Shown: piece after piece, positions 38,167 to 47,217 of the stretch | How positions within the stretch are numbered: position 1 is the stretch's first letter | Layout of the letters: each line of letters opens with the position of its first letter | Assembly: GCF_026651875.1 (NCBI RefSeq) | Contig: NZ_CP104067.1 | Coordinates: 4,578,501 to 4,642,500 of the forward strand | Source: Alicyclobacillus fastidiosus | GTDB lineage: Bacteria; Bacillota; Bacilli; Alicyclobacillales; Alicyclobacillaceae | Direction of reading: 5' to 3' | Length of the DNA: 64,000 nt | Notes under the pieces: model-generated | Told to the model about the DNA's origin: nothing | Seen by the model: the letters and a program-made list of their open reading frames with translations, nothing else | The model's database searches: none | Position numbers and translations under genes: made by a program

Positions 38167-38792
38167 ATCCGTTATATAAATTCGACGGCGGTGGCTTTCT
38201 AATTTTAAACATCAACGTCATCGCCGTGTTTACCAAAGCAAAGGATTATTCAGATTTAACGAATACCGCTAAATGTCTTAGCGTACGTTTTTCGCGCTTT
38301 GTTGAGGCGGACCCTGACTAACGGTGTGCCTCGATTTATGTTTGTACATGCATCTCACGTTGTCATCAGCCTAGCAGAGACCTCCTGTTTCAATCATTCG
38401 ACTCCAACGCTTTTATATCAAAAATATTAATAGATTTCACCGAAATGCTATTGAACTATAGGGGCGAATACGCAAGAAGCCTACGCAGTCCAAACTGCAT
38501 AAATATAACGAACGCGGTATATTGGAACACCGCGTTCTTCTGCATTTTTAAGTTGCGGAAACATATTGGGGCTACATGATGTATTGGGAGCGGACGCCGA
38601 CGTCCTACGATACAAATTAAGCCTACTAAGTATCATCTGATAAGAACCAATGTTCATAAATCGGATTTTTTGGTGTAAGACTCGCGTTGACTAGGTTAAA
38701 ATGCAATAGTTAGTGGAAACGGAGAAAGTGACGATTTTCAAGAAATCCGTGTATGAGCATTTCATTTGCTAAAGATAATGGCGGTGGCTGGT
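38167..38792. other. Intergenic region with hairpin
   Basis: GAACGCGGT (38510-38518) pairs with ACCGCGTTC (38529-38537), followed by TTCTGCATTTTTA, a terminator-like structure. A CTATTGAACTATAGGGG motif starts at 38448. No gene was seen. Confidence 0.5.
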
Positions 38793-39041
38793 ATGCAGTG
38801 GTCTGAAGTACGAGAAATGTTCCCAGATAAATTCTTGTTGCTAGAAGATCTCAAGTCCCACATCGAAAACGGCGAGCTACACATTGAAGAAGTTGCGGTT
38901 ATTCGTCCGTTGAAAGATGGAAAAGAAGCTATGGATGAACTTATGAGGGCACATAATAAGGTGTTCGTGTATCACACGAAGCATGAGCACATCTCAATGC
39001 CTGTTCGTCCGAAACCTGCGTACAGAGGTTACATGCAATGA
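38793..39041 (+). CDS. Conserved small protein partnered with a retropepsin-like protease
   Basis: An 82-residue protein starting MQWSEVREMFPDKFLLLEDL. It has no known domain; it looks alpha/beta, with KVFVYHTKHEHISMPVR near the end. The frame opens at TTG 38766, but ATG 38793 has a GGTGG ribosome site and suits the conserved N-terminus. The last codon overlaps the next start (ATGA), so the two are translationally coupled. Function unknown; it may be substrate or regulator of the protease. Confidence 0.7.
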   Translation: MQWSEVREMFPDKFLLLEDLKSHIENGELHIEEVAVIRPLKDGKEAMDELMRAHNKVFVYHTKHEHISMPVRPKPAYRGYMQ

Positions 39042-39427
39042 AGATAGACTATCGTGACGGTTTACTATTTGTTTCTCTGACATTAGAGTACGGTGGCCAT
39101 ACTCCGACAGTACACAACATCATTTTGGATACCGGCGCTGCACAGTCTTTAATCGCACGTGAAGCTGCCGAACCTTTAGACATTCAAACGGGAGATGACG
39201 ATATTATCGTACCGATGCTTGGGATCGGTGGTAGGGACTACGCACTAAGAAAACAAATTGATGGCCTAAAGTTTGGACAGTACCACATCCAAAATCCGTT
39301 TGTGGATTTTGGTAATCTTGAGGCTCACCCAGGCATTGATGGTCTCCTTGGCTCAGATATCCTCGTCCCTGGACGGTTTGTTATTGGTTTGGATACATTG
39401 GAGATTTACCAGAAAAATAACCAATGA
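39038..39427 (+). CDS. Retropepsin-like aspartic protease
   Basis: A 129-residue single-domain protein with the catalytic triad ILDTGAAQSLI (Asp31-Thr-Gly) and the second signature GIDGLLGSDIL (LLG at 103-105), typical of homodimeric clan AA retropepsins. No signal peptide or membrane segment is visible, so it acts in the cytoplasm. It overlaps the preceding gene by 4 nt. Confidence 0.82.
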   Translation: MKIDYRDGLLFVSLTLEYGGHTPTVHNIILDTGAAQSLIAREAAEPLDIQTGDDDIIVPMLGIGGRDYALRKQIDGLKFGQYHIQNPFVDFGNLEAHPGIDGLLGSDILVPGRFVIGLDTLEIYQKNNQ

Positions 39428-39508
39428 TGGAATGGTTCCTACAAGTGAATTCAAATACTCGTAGTACGAAACAAAAGCTCAAGTAGTTTGATTAGAGGGC
39501 GTGCCTAA

Positions 39509-40503
39509 ATGGACATTCTCAACCTTCCCCACTTCTCTATCTTAGGATTCAGCGAAAATGAACATGATTTCCAAATCCAGGTGGGAACAATCTCTCCACC
39601 TTCTCATTGTCCGCATTGTGGCTCTCTCCCCAATCTGTACAAGCACAGTAATCGTGAACAACTTGTCATGGACTTACCCATTCACGGCAAGCGAGTAGGT
39701 TTACTGCTCAACCGACGACGGTACAAATGTCGTGAATGCGGACAAACCTTTTGGGAACGTATTGACCATACTGTTGATGACAAGAGAAGTTGTACAAGAC
39801 GGCTGATTGAATACATCGAGAAACAGAGTCTCAAGCGTACATTCGCCGGCATCTCGGAAGATGTCGGGATGGACGAAAAGACGATTCGGAACATATTCCG
39901 TGACTACATCAACTGTCTAGAAAGAACGGTGCAGTTTGAAACTCCTAATTGGCTCGGAATTGACGAAATACAGATCATCAAGCCTCGTTGCGTTGTAACT
40001 AATATCGAGGAACGCACGTTGATTAACCTATTACCTAATCGCAACAAGGAACTGTGATTGGGTATCTAAATCGTCTGCCAAACAGAGAACGAGTGCAATA
40101 CGTGACGATGGATATGTGGGCACCGTATCGAGACGCATTAAAGGCAGTTCTGCCACAAGCAACAATCATCGTCGATAAGTTCCATGTGGTCAGAATGGCA
40201 AATCAGGCTATGGAGACCGTCCGGAAACAAATACGTGCAGATTTGTCTACTAAAGCTCGTAGAGGTTTAATTCACGACAGATTCATTCTCCTTAGACGGA
40301 AAAACGAGCTATCTCCGATGGAACAGATTACTCTTGAGTCCTGGATAAAGAATCATGAGTCACTAGGCGTGGCTTACGACTTGAAGGAATCATTCTTCGA
40401 TATATGGGAGTGCCGAACACGTCTTGAAGCCATTCAACGATACAACGAGTGGACTAAACAGATACCAGACACTCTAGACACCTGTCGCACTTACGCTATA
40501 AGG
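39509..40503 (+). pseudogene. ISL3-family transposase, frameshifted and 3'-truncated
   Basis: The N-terminal zinc-finger region (SHCPHCGSLPNLYKHSNREQ, then YKCRECGQTFWERI) and the DDE_Tnp_ISL3 core start (NWLGIDEIQIIK) are in frame to 40057. A one-base slip near 40049 shifts to the next frame (VIGYLNRLPNRERVQYVTMD), which includes VDKFHVVRMANQAME. The sequence is cut at 40504 by an IS3-family end. Confidence 0.85.
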
Positions 40504-41065
40504 TGGACCCCATTGTCAAGACACGTTTTTTGTAGTTGAAGTTATGAAACCATTATTGATTTTCCAGATAGCCTCAGGAGGGTAGAGTGTGTTCTCCTGA
40601 AAGTAGACTTCTGCCGGAGTGAGATAGCCCAGTGACTGGTGCTGACGATTGTAGTTGTAATGGCGTATGAACTGAGCGATTTGTTGTCTTGCCTCTTTTG
40701 GGCTGTTGTATTCGTGTAAATAAACTTCTTCGTACTTCAGAGTACGCCAGAACCGTTCCGTGATGATGTTGTCCAGTGCACGGTTCTTGCCGTCCATGCT
40801 GATACGAACACCGGCCTCTGTTAGCGAGCTTGTGTATTGATCACTTGTGAAGTGGCTGCCTTGGTCGCTGTTCCAAAACTCTGGTTTGGCTTGCAACAAG
40901 GCAGACTTGACCGCCGTGAGCACAAAGGGCATTTCAAACGTCTGATCGAGTTGCCAGCTCACGATGTAACGTGAGTACCAGTCGATGACAGCAACCAGGT
41001 ACATCCAACCGCGCTTGAGGCGGATGTAGGTGATGTCAATGCCCCAAACGTGATTTGGGTAGCTA
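40504..41065 (-). pseudogene. 3' portion of an IS3-family orfB
   Basis: The right end TGGACCCCATTGTCAAGAC is followed on the minus strand by orfB codons: YPNHVWGIDITYIRLKRGWM, NSDQGSHFTSDQY and NIITERFWRTLKYEEVYL, which supply the DDE residues. The reading is cut at 41065 by the next element. The N-terminal half of orfB and orfA are missing on the far side. Confidence 0.82.
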
Positions 41066-42682
41066 GTGGCCCCTGAAAAAGTCTACATTTTGCAGCGTTC
41101 AGGTCGGCCCGATTCGGATGAAGTGTTTCTATTAGGAGTTATCGGTGATTGGTATCCACGTGCCAACTTATTTGCTTACCTGGGCTGCTCTTCTTAGGTT
41201 GTGGGTTAGAATTCCGAACCCAACCCACACCGCCGTGCCCGAATGTCCACGGAATCGGCTGCGGTTGAGTCCGTACTTCTGTTTTAAGAGGCCAATCTTT
41301 GCTTCTCCTGCTGCTCTAAATCGCTGTAAGTCCTTGTACCAAGGTTCCTGCTCCAGCTCTGTCCGTTTCTTACTTTTCTTTCCTCGAAACGGAGTGCTGA
41401 CATGTTTTACCCCAAGTTCCTCTTGCAAGACCCGCTCGTTTTTACGGCTGCCGAATCCCCGGTCGGTTGCTACTGCATGAGGTGCGGAGCCAAATATCTC
41501 TTGGTGGTGTTCCACTGCAGGGATCAACATCTCGTCATCAGATGGATTTCCAGAGTAGACTGCGTAACCGGTGACAAATCCGCTCTCCGTTTCGTCAATC
41601 CGGACCTTGTATCCAAACTCAACCTTCTTGGCCAGCTTACCTTTCTTAATTGGCCGAGCCATCGGGTCATGGATGCTAATCAGTCGGTCTGGAATAATAC
41701 GGTTTCCGCTCACTACCTGTTTGGCCTGCTCTAACAACCGCTCAGTTTGATCCACCAAAGATTGCAATCCGTGCTTTTGCTTTTGCACAGCCTACTTCGT
41801 TGACCGCTGTAGCTTTTCAATCACTGATTCTGCCTGCTGCAGAACACTTTCCGTAATCTCGACTACGTCCTGCGTAATTTTGTTCACTTCATCCCAGGAC
41901 CGGCTCATGCGTCGGCGCAACACTTTCGCGAAAGACAGCACCTTTCGTTTTACGATGTCAGTTTGGTCGACAAACCCTTCTGTAGCGTGGGACGCCACCT
42001 TACGAATCTTGTTTATCGTCCGAGTAATGGCACTTACCCCGTCCTGTAAGAGCGTTGCATCCGTTGGGTGATGGATATCCGACTCCACTACCGTGGTGTC
42101 TGTACGAAACTTGCGATGACGAATGACTCTTTCTTCGCTGAGTTTCTTGACTAGCAATTCATTTAGATGTTCAATCGTGCCCTCACCATACCGCTTACGA
42201 GCTTTGATGAGTGTGGTTGCGTCACAATGGCGATATAACAGAACCGTCTCCAGTGAAGACTGTCGCTGACCTCCTGAACAAGTGTTTCATAGCCCAGCTG
42301 ATAACGAAATTTGATATACATGAGTCGAAGATAGGTCTGAACGGGGACAGTCGGACGTCCCATGGTGGTATTAAAGTTCTCCAGGAATGGCCACATGAAT
42401 CGCTCGTCATTCAAAATCTGGTCGATACGTTCAAGTTCCGCAGGTAGCGAAAGCAGAGATTCGGGGAGAATTGAGTCCCATAGTGTCACTTGATTTTGGT
42501 GAGTTCGTAGCATTTTCTCATGCCTCCTAACAGGATTCCCGAGGCATGATGCCGAACTCTCAAGCAAAAGGAATTCGCACACACCTCGGGTGGATCTGTG
42601 ATTGTCTCGACAACAACCACTTCACCAACGGGCATTGTGATTCCTTTTCTTTATTCAATTCGTGGACTTTTTCAGGGGCCAC
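41066..42682 (-). mobile_element. ISNCY-like element, inactive
   Basis: 1,617 bp bounded by 21-bp inverted repeats with one mismatch, beginning GTGGCCCCTGAAAAAGTC. A TA dinucleotide flanks both ends. The upstream part of the IS3 target is absent on the right, so a deletion accompanied or followed insertion. Confidence 0.8.
41168..42582 (-). pseudogene. ISNCY/IS5-type transposase, broken in two places
   Basis: Three consecutive pieces. 42163-42582 (GRPTVPVQTYLRLMYIKFRY, InsH-like N-terminus) is frameshifted near 42235. 41792-42157 (HRKFRTDTTVVESDIHHPTD, first Asp) ends in an in-frame TAG at 41792-41794. 41168-41788 (PHAVATDRGFGSRKNERVLQ, second Asp; FRAAGEAKIGLLKQKYGL, Glu) is the rest. It is not functional. 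Confidence 0.85.
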
Positions 42683-42775
42683 TAATTAGGAATACGATAA
42701 TCCAAATCTTCATGTTCACCTTTTTCACCCCAGCCTCATTAGAATTCAAATAGAAAAGTGAGACATGCTTGTCAC

Positions 42776-42803
42776 AAAAAAATGGGCACTCATGGCCCAA
42801 TTT
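42776..42803 (-). terminator. Terminator of the Gly/Tyr/Trp-rich protein gene
   Basis: On the minus strand TGGGC and GCCCA form a short stem around CATGAGT, followed by seven T. It lies 50 nt past the stop at 42850. Confidence 0.75.
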
Positions 42804-42849
42804 TGACGTTTCTTTTCTATATAGATATTTGAAAGTGGTAATGACTCCT

Positions 42850-43224
42850 CTACCATAGGAATGCAAGCCAGAAAATCCATGCGAATGCGAGCCACCACCA
42901 CCACCAACCGCCATACCAACCGCCATAGCCGGGGTATCCCCAGCGCCGACCATAGTAGGCACCATAGCCACGGTGCCCGTATCCGCCATAGCCCCATTTA
43001 GCCAGTGTAATATCGAGTTTCTCTTCGTCGTTTTTGTCCACAAACTTGGAATCACTAGCGAGACCGACTGGCGCATAGCCACGTGGAACACGAACCAAGA
43101 CGCCACGGTCATTTACGCCAGAAATAATGCCCCGATGGGTTCCCCATTGGGTTCGGAACTGGACCCACTGGCCCATCTTACTCGTACACTCCGCTCTTGT
43201 GCACATGATTGTACCTCCCTTCAT
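42850..43224 (-). CDS. Gly/Tyr/Trp-rich small protein with N-terminal conserved domain
   Basis: 124 residues. The first about 70 form a compact basic domain (TSKMGQWVQFRTQWGTHRGI, then RGVLVRVPRGYAPVG). The rest is Gly-Tyr-Arg repeats (GYGGYGHRGYGAYYGRRWGY) leading to WYGGWWWWWLAFAWIFWLAF at the end, which could insert in a membrane or coat. Two starts have good ribosome sites: ATG 43224 (AGGAG, 6 nt) and ATG 43206 (GGGAGG, 8 nt). Similar proteins occur in spore formers and may be coat or cortex components, but this is inference. Confidence 0.72.
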   Translation of the reverse strand: MKGGTIMCTRAECTSKMGQWVQFRTQWGTHRGIISGVNDRGVLVRVPRGYAPVGLASDSKFVDKNDEEKLDITLAKWGYGGYGHRGYGAYYGRRWGYPGYGGWYGGWWWWWLAFAWIFWLAFLW

Positions 43225-43321
43225 CTGAATCTCCTATACATAAATACTTCCCGAACAATTCATCTCGGGTTACATATCACCATATCCATAAGCACTATAG
43301 GGCATAGATAATAATTGAGAC

Positions 43322-43486
43322 ATGCGGTCTGGCGCATCCATAAACCAGCAACCTGACTATCCGCCTACTGCACTACGGTCACCAACCAAAGTACCCCACA
43401 CAGGACCAGGCCCAACCGTTCCATATTATCAAAATGGACTTGAATACGAATTAACTGGGCGAGTACGTAGCGATTTGGTGAGATAA
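43322..43486 (+). CDS. Possible small Pro-rich protein
   Basis: A 54-codon frame (MRSGASINQQPDYPPTALRS, then PHTGPGPTVPYYQNG). Composition resembles other Pro-rich proteins nearby, but there is no clear ribosome site. It may be spurious. Confidence 0.25.
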   Translation: MRSGASINQQPDYPPTALRSPTKVPHTGPGPTVPYYQNGLEYELTGRVRSDLVR

Positions 43487-43633
43487 TAATTACTTTCTTT
43501 GTTATCCTTAGTGAACCACACAATACTTGACGGTAGGCGTAAGGAGTCCGGAATCATAACCATGTACCGATATGAAGTTTGGACTCTTGTCTTGTATATG
43601 AATCGCACGCTCAATTTCGTTTCAGAAAAATGA

Positions 43634-43663
43634 ACTGCGTGGGTGGCGTCTCACCTACGCAGT
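43634..43663 (-). terminator. Terminator of the first YjcZ-like gene
   Basis: ACTGCGT/ACGCAGT outer stem with an inner GGTG/CACC, followed on the minus strand by TCATTTTTC. Confidence 0.7.
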
Positions 43664-43671
43664 TATCCGAA

Positions 43672-43782
43672 TCAATTGCAATAGGGCTTAGTTGCGTATG
43701 GAACCAAGAGAATGAAGAGCACGAAGATGATGAGGAATACTACTGCCCAACGAGTATATCCACCAAATGCGCCATCGTACAT
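43672..43782 (-). CDS. YjcZ-like tiny sporulation membrane protein
   Basis: 36 residues: MYDGAFGGYTRWAVVFLIIF followed by VLFILLVPYATKPYCN. A Gly/Tyr start and one hydrophobic helix are typical of the YjcZ family made during sporulation. AGGAGGGG precedes ATG 43782. The first 27 codons are nearly identical to the neighbour at 43903, so the pair arose by tandem duplication. Confidence 0.8.
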   Translation of the reverse strand: MYDGAFGGYTRWAVVFLIIFVLFILLVPYATKPYCN

Positions 43783-43902
43783 CTTATAACCCCTCCTTTA
43801 TTTCAAAATCGTTCCCCAGAATAACAAGAGCTGAACATAGACTTCGAAGATCTGGACAGCTAGCAAAGTGCACCTTCCCTAAACGAGGGGAAACTGAATG
43901 AC

Positions 43903-44013
43903 TTAGTATGCACCACCGGCATAACCGTAGGCGGGCACAAGCAAGAAGAACAACACGAAGATGATGAGGAATACTACTGCCCAACGGGTATATCCTCCGA
44001 AACAACCGTCCAT
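43903..44013 (-). CDS. YjcZ-like tiny sporulation membrane protein (paralogue)
   Basis: 36 residues: MDGCFGGYTRWAVVFLIIFV then LFFLLVPAYGYAGGAY. GGAGGG sits 9 nt before ATG 44013. The frame can be extended upstream to 44109 but the ribosome site and paralogue alignment set the short start. Probably one transmembrane helix. Confidence 0.8.
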   Translation of the reverse strand: MDGCFGGYTRWAVVFLIIFVLFFLLVPAYGYAGGAY

Positions 44014-44109
44014 ATTATGTCCCTCCTCTCGCTCAAGACATGGTACAAAATACGTCGTCAACAAGTATCCTGAAAACGGCATGTACCCAATTCGAGTACC
44101 CAATCTCAA

Positions 44110-44629
44110 AATTCAACTTTTGACAGGGGTTACGAAATGCGATATAGGGGCATCTGTACACGATGTAAGAAGCGAAGAATACGTCTCGATAGACTAAGAC
44201 CACGAAACATCGTCCTTGTATGTTGGTCTATGCTTTAGAAGCATGAGTTATGGAATGTGCGCTCCGACATAGAGTGGATGTACGACGAAATTAAGATAGG
44301 TAAAAACCAAAGCCTGATCCGTATCGTGATTTGGCTTTATACTCACCCGTACGGAAGCCGATAGGGGAATCCCGCCTGCGAAGCGGCAACTTCTTACCAT
44401 AATAAGCAAAAGACAAGGTGCATGCCTGTGACCAGTTGACGGGAGATTATTGTACAGTCAATTCTGCAGAAAGGAAGCTGATGCTTGCCTACCAGTTCTC
44501 CCCTGGCTAAATAATGCACTCTAGCAGATATCCTTATATTCCCGCTGACAAAATGAGTGATAATTGTATGACTCAAGGAGAATGGATGGATGTCAAAGAT
44601 ATCAACAGATTTCTGTGGATGAAGTGTGT
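44110..44629. other. Intergenic region
   Basis: About 520 nt with no supported gene; possibly degenerate sequence upstream of the interrupted coding region at 44630. Confidence 0.4.
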
Positions 44630-44768
44630 ATAACCCTGAATACTCTATCATTTTAAAAGAACAACCACCAAACGCCTCAAGAAAACACAAGTATATAGAA
44701 GGTTGCATCTACTGGAAGACTGACGTTTCGAAACTGCTCCGTGAAATTCGTATGGTTAATCACCAACT

Positions 44769-46340
44769 CACTAGCGTTGCATAAAGGAATTTATGGTTTG
44801 TCAAGTGCTTCGAGTTGTCAGAATGTATAGATGAAATGTTTGGAAGTTTCATGATTTAGACAACACCAACATGAAAAAATCTCCTTAGAATGAGAAGTAC
44901 AGGTAGTCCTGTCCAACTCTCTCTAAGGAGACCCACCATGGACAAGGATACCACGAAATCGGCGTTCCGGGAGTATGTTACCCCGCTGAATGTCAGTACC
45001 ATATTGCAGGAATTAAACCGTCTCAAGATGGAGCGGTACGTTAAGAAGCTCGGTGTCATCTCATTCATCCGGCTCGTCGTCTTCGCCCAGGTCAATCAAA
45101 TCCCGTCACTGAAGGACATCAGTTTGGAGTTGGAAGCCAATGAATCCCTCCAGAAAGAACTGGCGCTAGACTCTATTAGTGCTTCCCAGTTGTCCAGGAA
45201 GTTGCGAGAAACGCCGTCATACTTTCTGGATTTCGTGTTCCGTGAATGTGTCGAGCAAATCACTCGCCAGGTCGGTGCAAAACGAGCGAACGAGAAAATG
45301 CGACGGATTAATCTGGTGGACTCATCGACCATTTCAATGTGTGTTTCACAGTATCCTTGGGCAGAGTTTCGCAGTACTAAAGCTGGTGTGAAACTGCACC
45401 TGCGTCTGGTATTTCTAGACGATCAAGTTGCGCCAGATAAGGCGATCCTCACGCCCGCCAAACCTGCGGACAAGACACAGATGGATGCGTTAGTGGTCGT
45501 AGAACCGAATGCGTTGAACGTCTTTGACCGTGGCTATGTGGATTACCGTAAGTTCGATACGTACTGTGCAAACGGAACGAAGTTTGTCACTCGGCTCAAA
45601 GATAATGCGGTCATTCACGAAGTCATTGAAGAGCGACAGGTACCGTCCGATTCACCGGTTACGAGAGAAGCATTGGTACGCTTGGGGAGTTATCCAAATT
45701 ACGTGATGGAGCACACCCTGCGGTTGCTTGAAACCACGGACAATGAAGGCAAGCGCGTCGTGATACTGACGAATGACATGACGATGGATGCAGAGCAAAT
45801 CTGTGACGTGTACCGAAAGCGTTGGCAAATAGAGTTGTTCTTTAAATGGGTCAAGCAGCACCTGGTACTCAAGCGCCTATACGGTCATAGTGAAAATGGC
45901 GTGTATAACCAACTGCTCATTGCACTGATTACGTACTGCCTGTTGATTCTCTTGCAAGCGAAGGTGTCCCACAGCGGCAAGCTACTTGAGGTTTACAAAT
46001 GTCTACGTCTCTATTGGGACCGAGCCTTTTCTGAGTTTGTGAAGGCGTTGTACAAGAAACCAGGTCGAACATCCAAGGGACGACGACGATGCAAGGTGGA
46101 AGACATCTTTGAGCAAACGGTGCAGCAGTACATAGAGCGTGAAACGGAGCATCTTGAGACCGTTATCTACGACCTAATCTAACATTCCTGATTATGGATA
46201 TTCGGACTACCTGACATAGGGGTATTGACCTTTTAGACCATAAGCCACGGAAACAAAAAATCCGAGTATTCAGTCCGTAACTTTGAACGGCAATTCACCC
46301 TCTCTTGACAGGCTCAGAGAAGTTTTATGCAACGTTAGTG
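44769..46340 (+). mobile_element. IS4-family element, copy 1
   Basis: 1,572 bp with ends CACTAGCGTTGCATAAA and TTTATGCAACGTTAGTG (one mismatch as inverted repeats) and a 9-bp target duplication TCACCAACT at 44760-44768 and 46341-46349. Copy 2 is at 58816-60387 in opposite orientation. Confidence 0.96.
44938..46182 (+). CDS. IS4-family transposase
   Basis: A 414-residue DDE transposase. INLVDSSTISMCVSQYPWAE carries the first Asp, NALNVFDRGYVDYRKFD the second, and the Y(2)R(3)E(6)K signature is YRKRWQIELFFKWVK. ATG 44938 follows AAGGAG; the frame extends upstream to 44890 without a ribosome site. The protein is identical to that of copy 2, so both are recent and probably active. Confidence 0.95.
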   Translation: MDKDTTKSAFREYVTPLNVSTILQELNRLKMERYVKKLGVISFIRLVVFAQVNQIPSLKDISLELEANESLQKELALDSISASQLSRKLRETPSYFLDFVFRECVEQITRQVGAKRANEKMRRINLVDSSTISMCVSQYPWAEFRSTKAGVKLHLRLVFLDDQVAPDKAILTPAKPADKTQMDALVVVEPNALNVFDRGYVDYRKFDTYCANGTKFVTRLKDNAVIHEVIEERQVPSDSPVTREALVRLGSYPNYVMEHTLRLLETTDNEGKRVVILTNDMTMDAEQICDVYRKRWQIELFFKWVKQHLVLKRLYGHSENGVYNQLLIALITYCLLILLQAKVSHSGKLLEVYKCLRLYWDRAFSEFVKALYKKPGRTSKGRRRCKVEDIFEQTVQQYIERETEHLETVIYDLI

Positions 46341-46408
46341 TCACCAACTAAACGAATTAGACGGCATACGAGAACAGATAAAGAGTCTTGGAATATCCGT
46401 TTAAGAAC

Positions 46409-46642
46409 TCAGTAGACGGCTCGATAATCAAAAAACAACCCCCACCTAATGTAAGAACACCATATCCAGATTCCATTCGGTAACTCCGGTTCCGCAAGGC
46501 GGTATAATTTAAGGGCGTACTCCTCCTTAGGATAACCAGAACGCCCCATAGTTTCTGTGACCGTACGCATATGGCGCTTGTTAATAATGGAATACGATTT
46601 GCGCCGAACAACGTATAATGTGCTTTCACAACCTAGCACCAC
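46409..46642 (-). CDS. Possible small protein, unknown
   Basis: A 77-codon frame with AAGGAG 7 nt before GTG 46642; it contains MRTVTETMGRSGYPKEEYAL and PELPNGIWIW. No family was recognised. It overlaps the tail of the split pseudogene on the other strand. Confidence 0.35.
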   Translation of the reverse strand: MVLGCESTLYVVRRKSYSIINKRHMRTVTETMGRSGYPKEEYALKLYRLAEPELPNGIWIWCSYIRWGLFFDYRAVY

Positions 46643-46873
46643 CCTTCTCCTTAGTTTCTATGTTGTTCTCAAAACCCGTACCCGAGTCTCCCCTTCATCG
46701 TCGCAGACAGGGCTTATGACCGTAACCAAACAGACAAACTACGCTTACAATGTCCCAAGTCTGTGAGACACAAACAGCACCCCTCCGCTGCAGTGTTCCC
46801 ACGGATGTTATTACCGAGAGATATTAAAATCCAATAGCAATAGCAATAGCGAACGAATTGTTGGAGGTACGAC

Positions 46874-47098
46874 ATGAAAATCGACAGCCTCATGAGAATG
46901 GGTATTACGGCATATAACATGATTCAAGACGAAAAAGTCCAATCCGTCATTAAGTTTTTACAGAACCGCAGAATAAGGAAAAAGACACCTCGAAACCGAA
47001 TGCAAGGGGCAATAATGAACTCACGAGTCACACCGAGAATGCACAATGGATCAAGGTCACCAATGTATGAAATACCGCAAAGGCATGGATACAGATGA
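46874..47098 (+). CDS. Small basic protein, unknown
   Basis: 74 residues, starting MKIDSLMRMGITAYNMIQDE, then a highly basic Arg/Asn/Met-rich tail. GGAGG is 6 nt before ATG 46874. Composition is like small DNA- or coat-associated spore proteins. No family was recognised. Confidence 0.6.
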   Translation: MKIDSLMRMGITAYNMIQDEKVQSVIKFLQNRRIRKKTPRNRMQGAIMNSRVTPRMHNGSRSPMYEIPQRHGYR

Positions 47099-47217
47099 AC
47101 GGAAAACGGGCTTATTGTCACGAAACTTCAAGTTCTATCTCAGACTACCTGTAATATAAGAAGGTGGTACTTTTTCGGGCGATCCGGATATCTTGATGTC
47201 AATGAAGCTGTGCGGGA

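Larger units (their letters stand above)
44630..46449 (+). pseudogene. Paralogue of the 51846 gene, split by an IS4 element
   Basis: Codons before the IS read KTDVSKLLREIRMVNHQL and after it NELDGIREQIKSLGISV-stop-ELSRRLDN. The intact gene at 51846 has ASLLREIRMVNRNLRGLGDI then QLKNLGISIEELNSRLD at the matching place. The IS sits in the middle, a TAA follows GISV, and the 5' end is unclear. It is a dead duplicate. Confidence 0.75.

Noticed and set aside
42672..43112. 146-codon frame running from the ISNCY end into the Gly/Tyr/Trp-rich gene region
   Set aside because: It is out of phase with the real gene, and its apparent continuity with IS3 orfB codons could not be confirmed.
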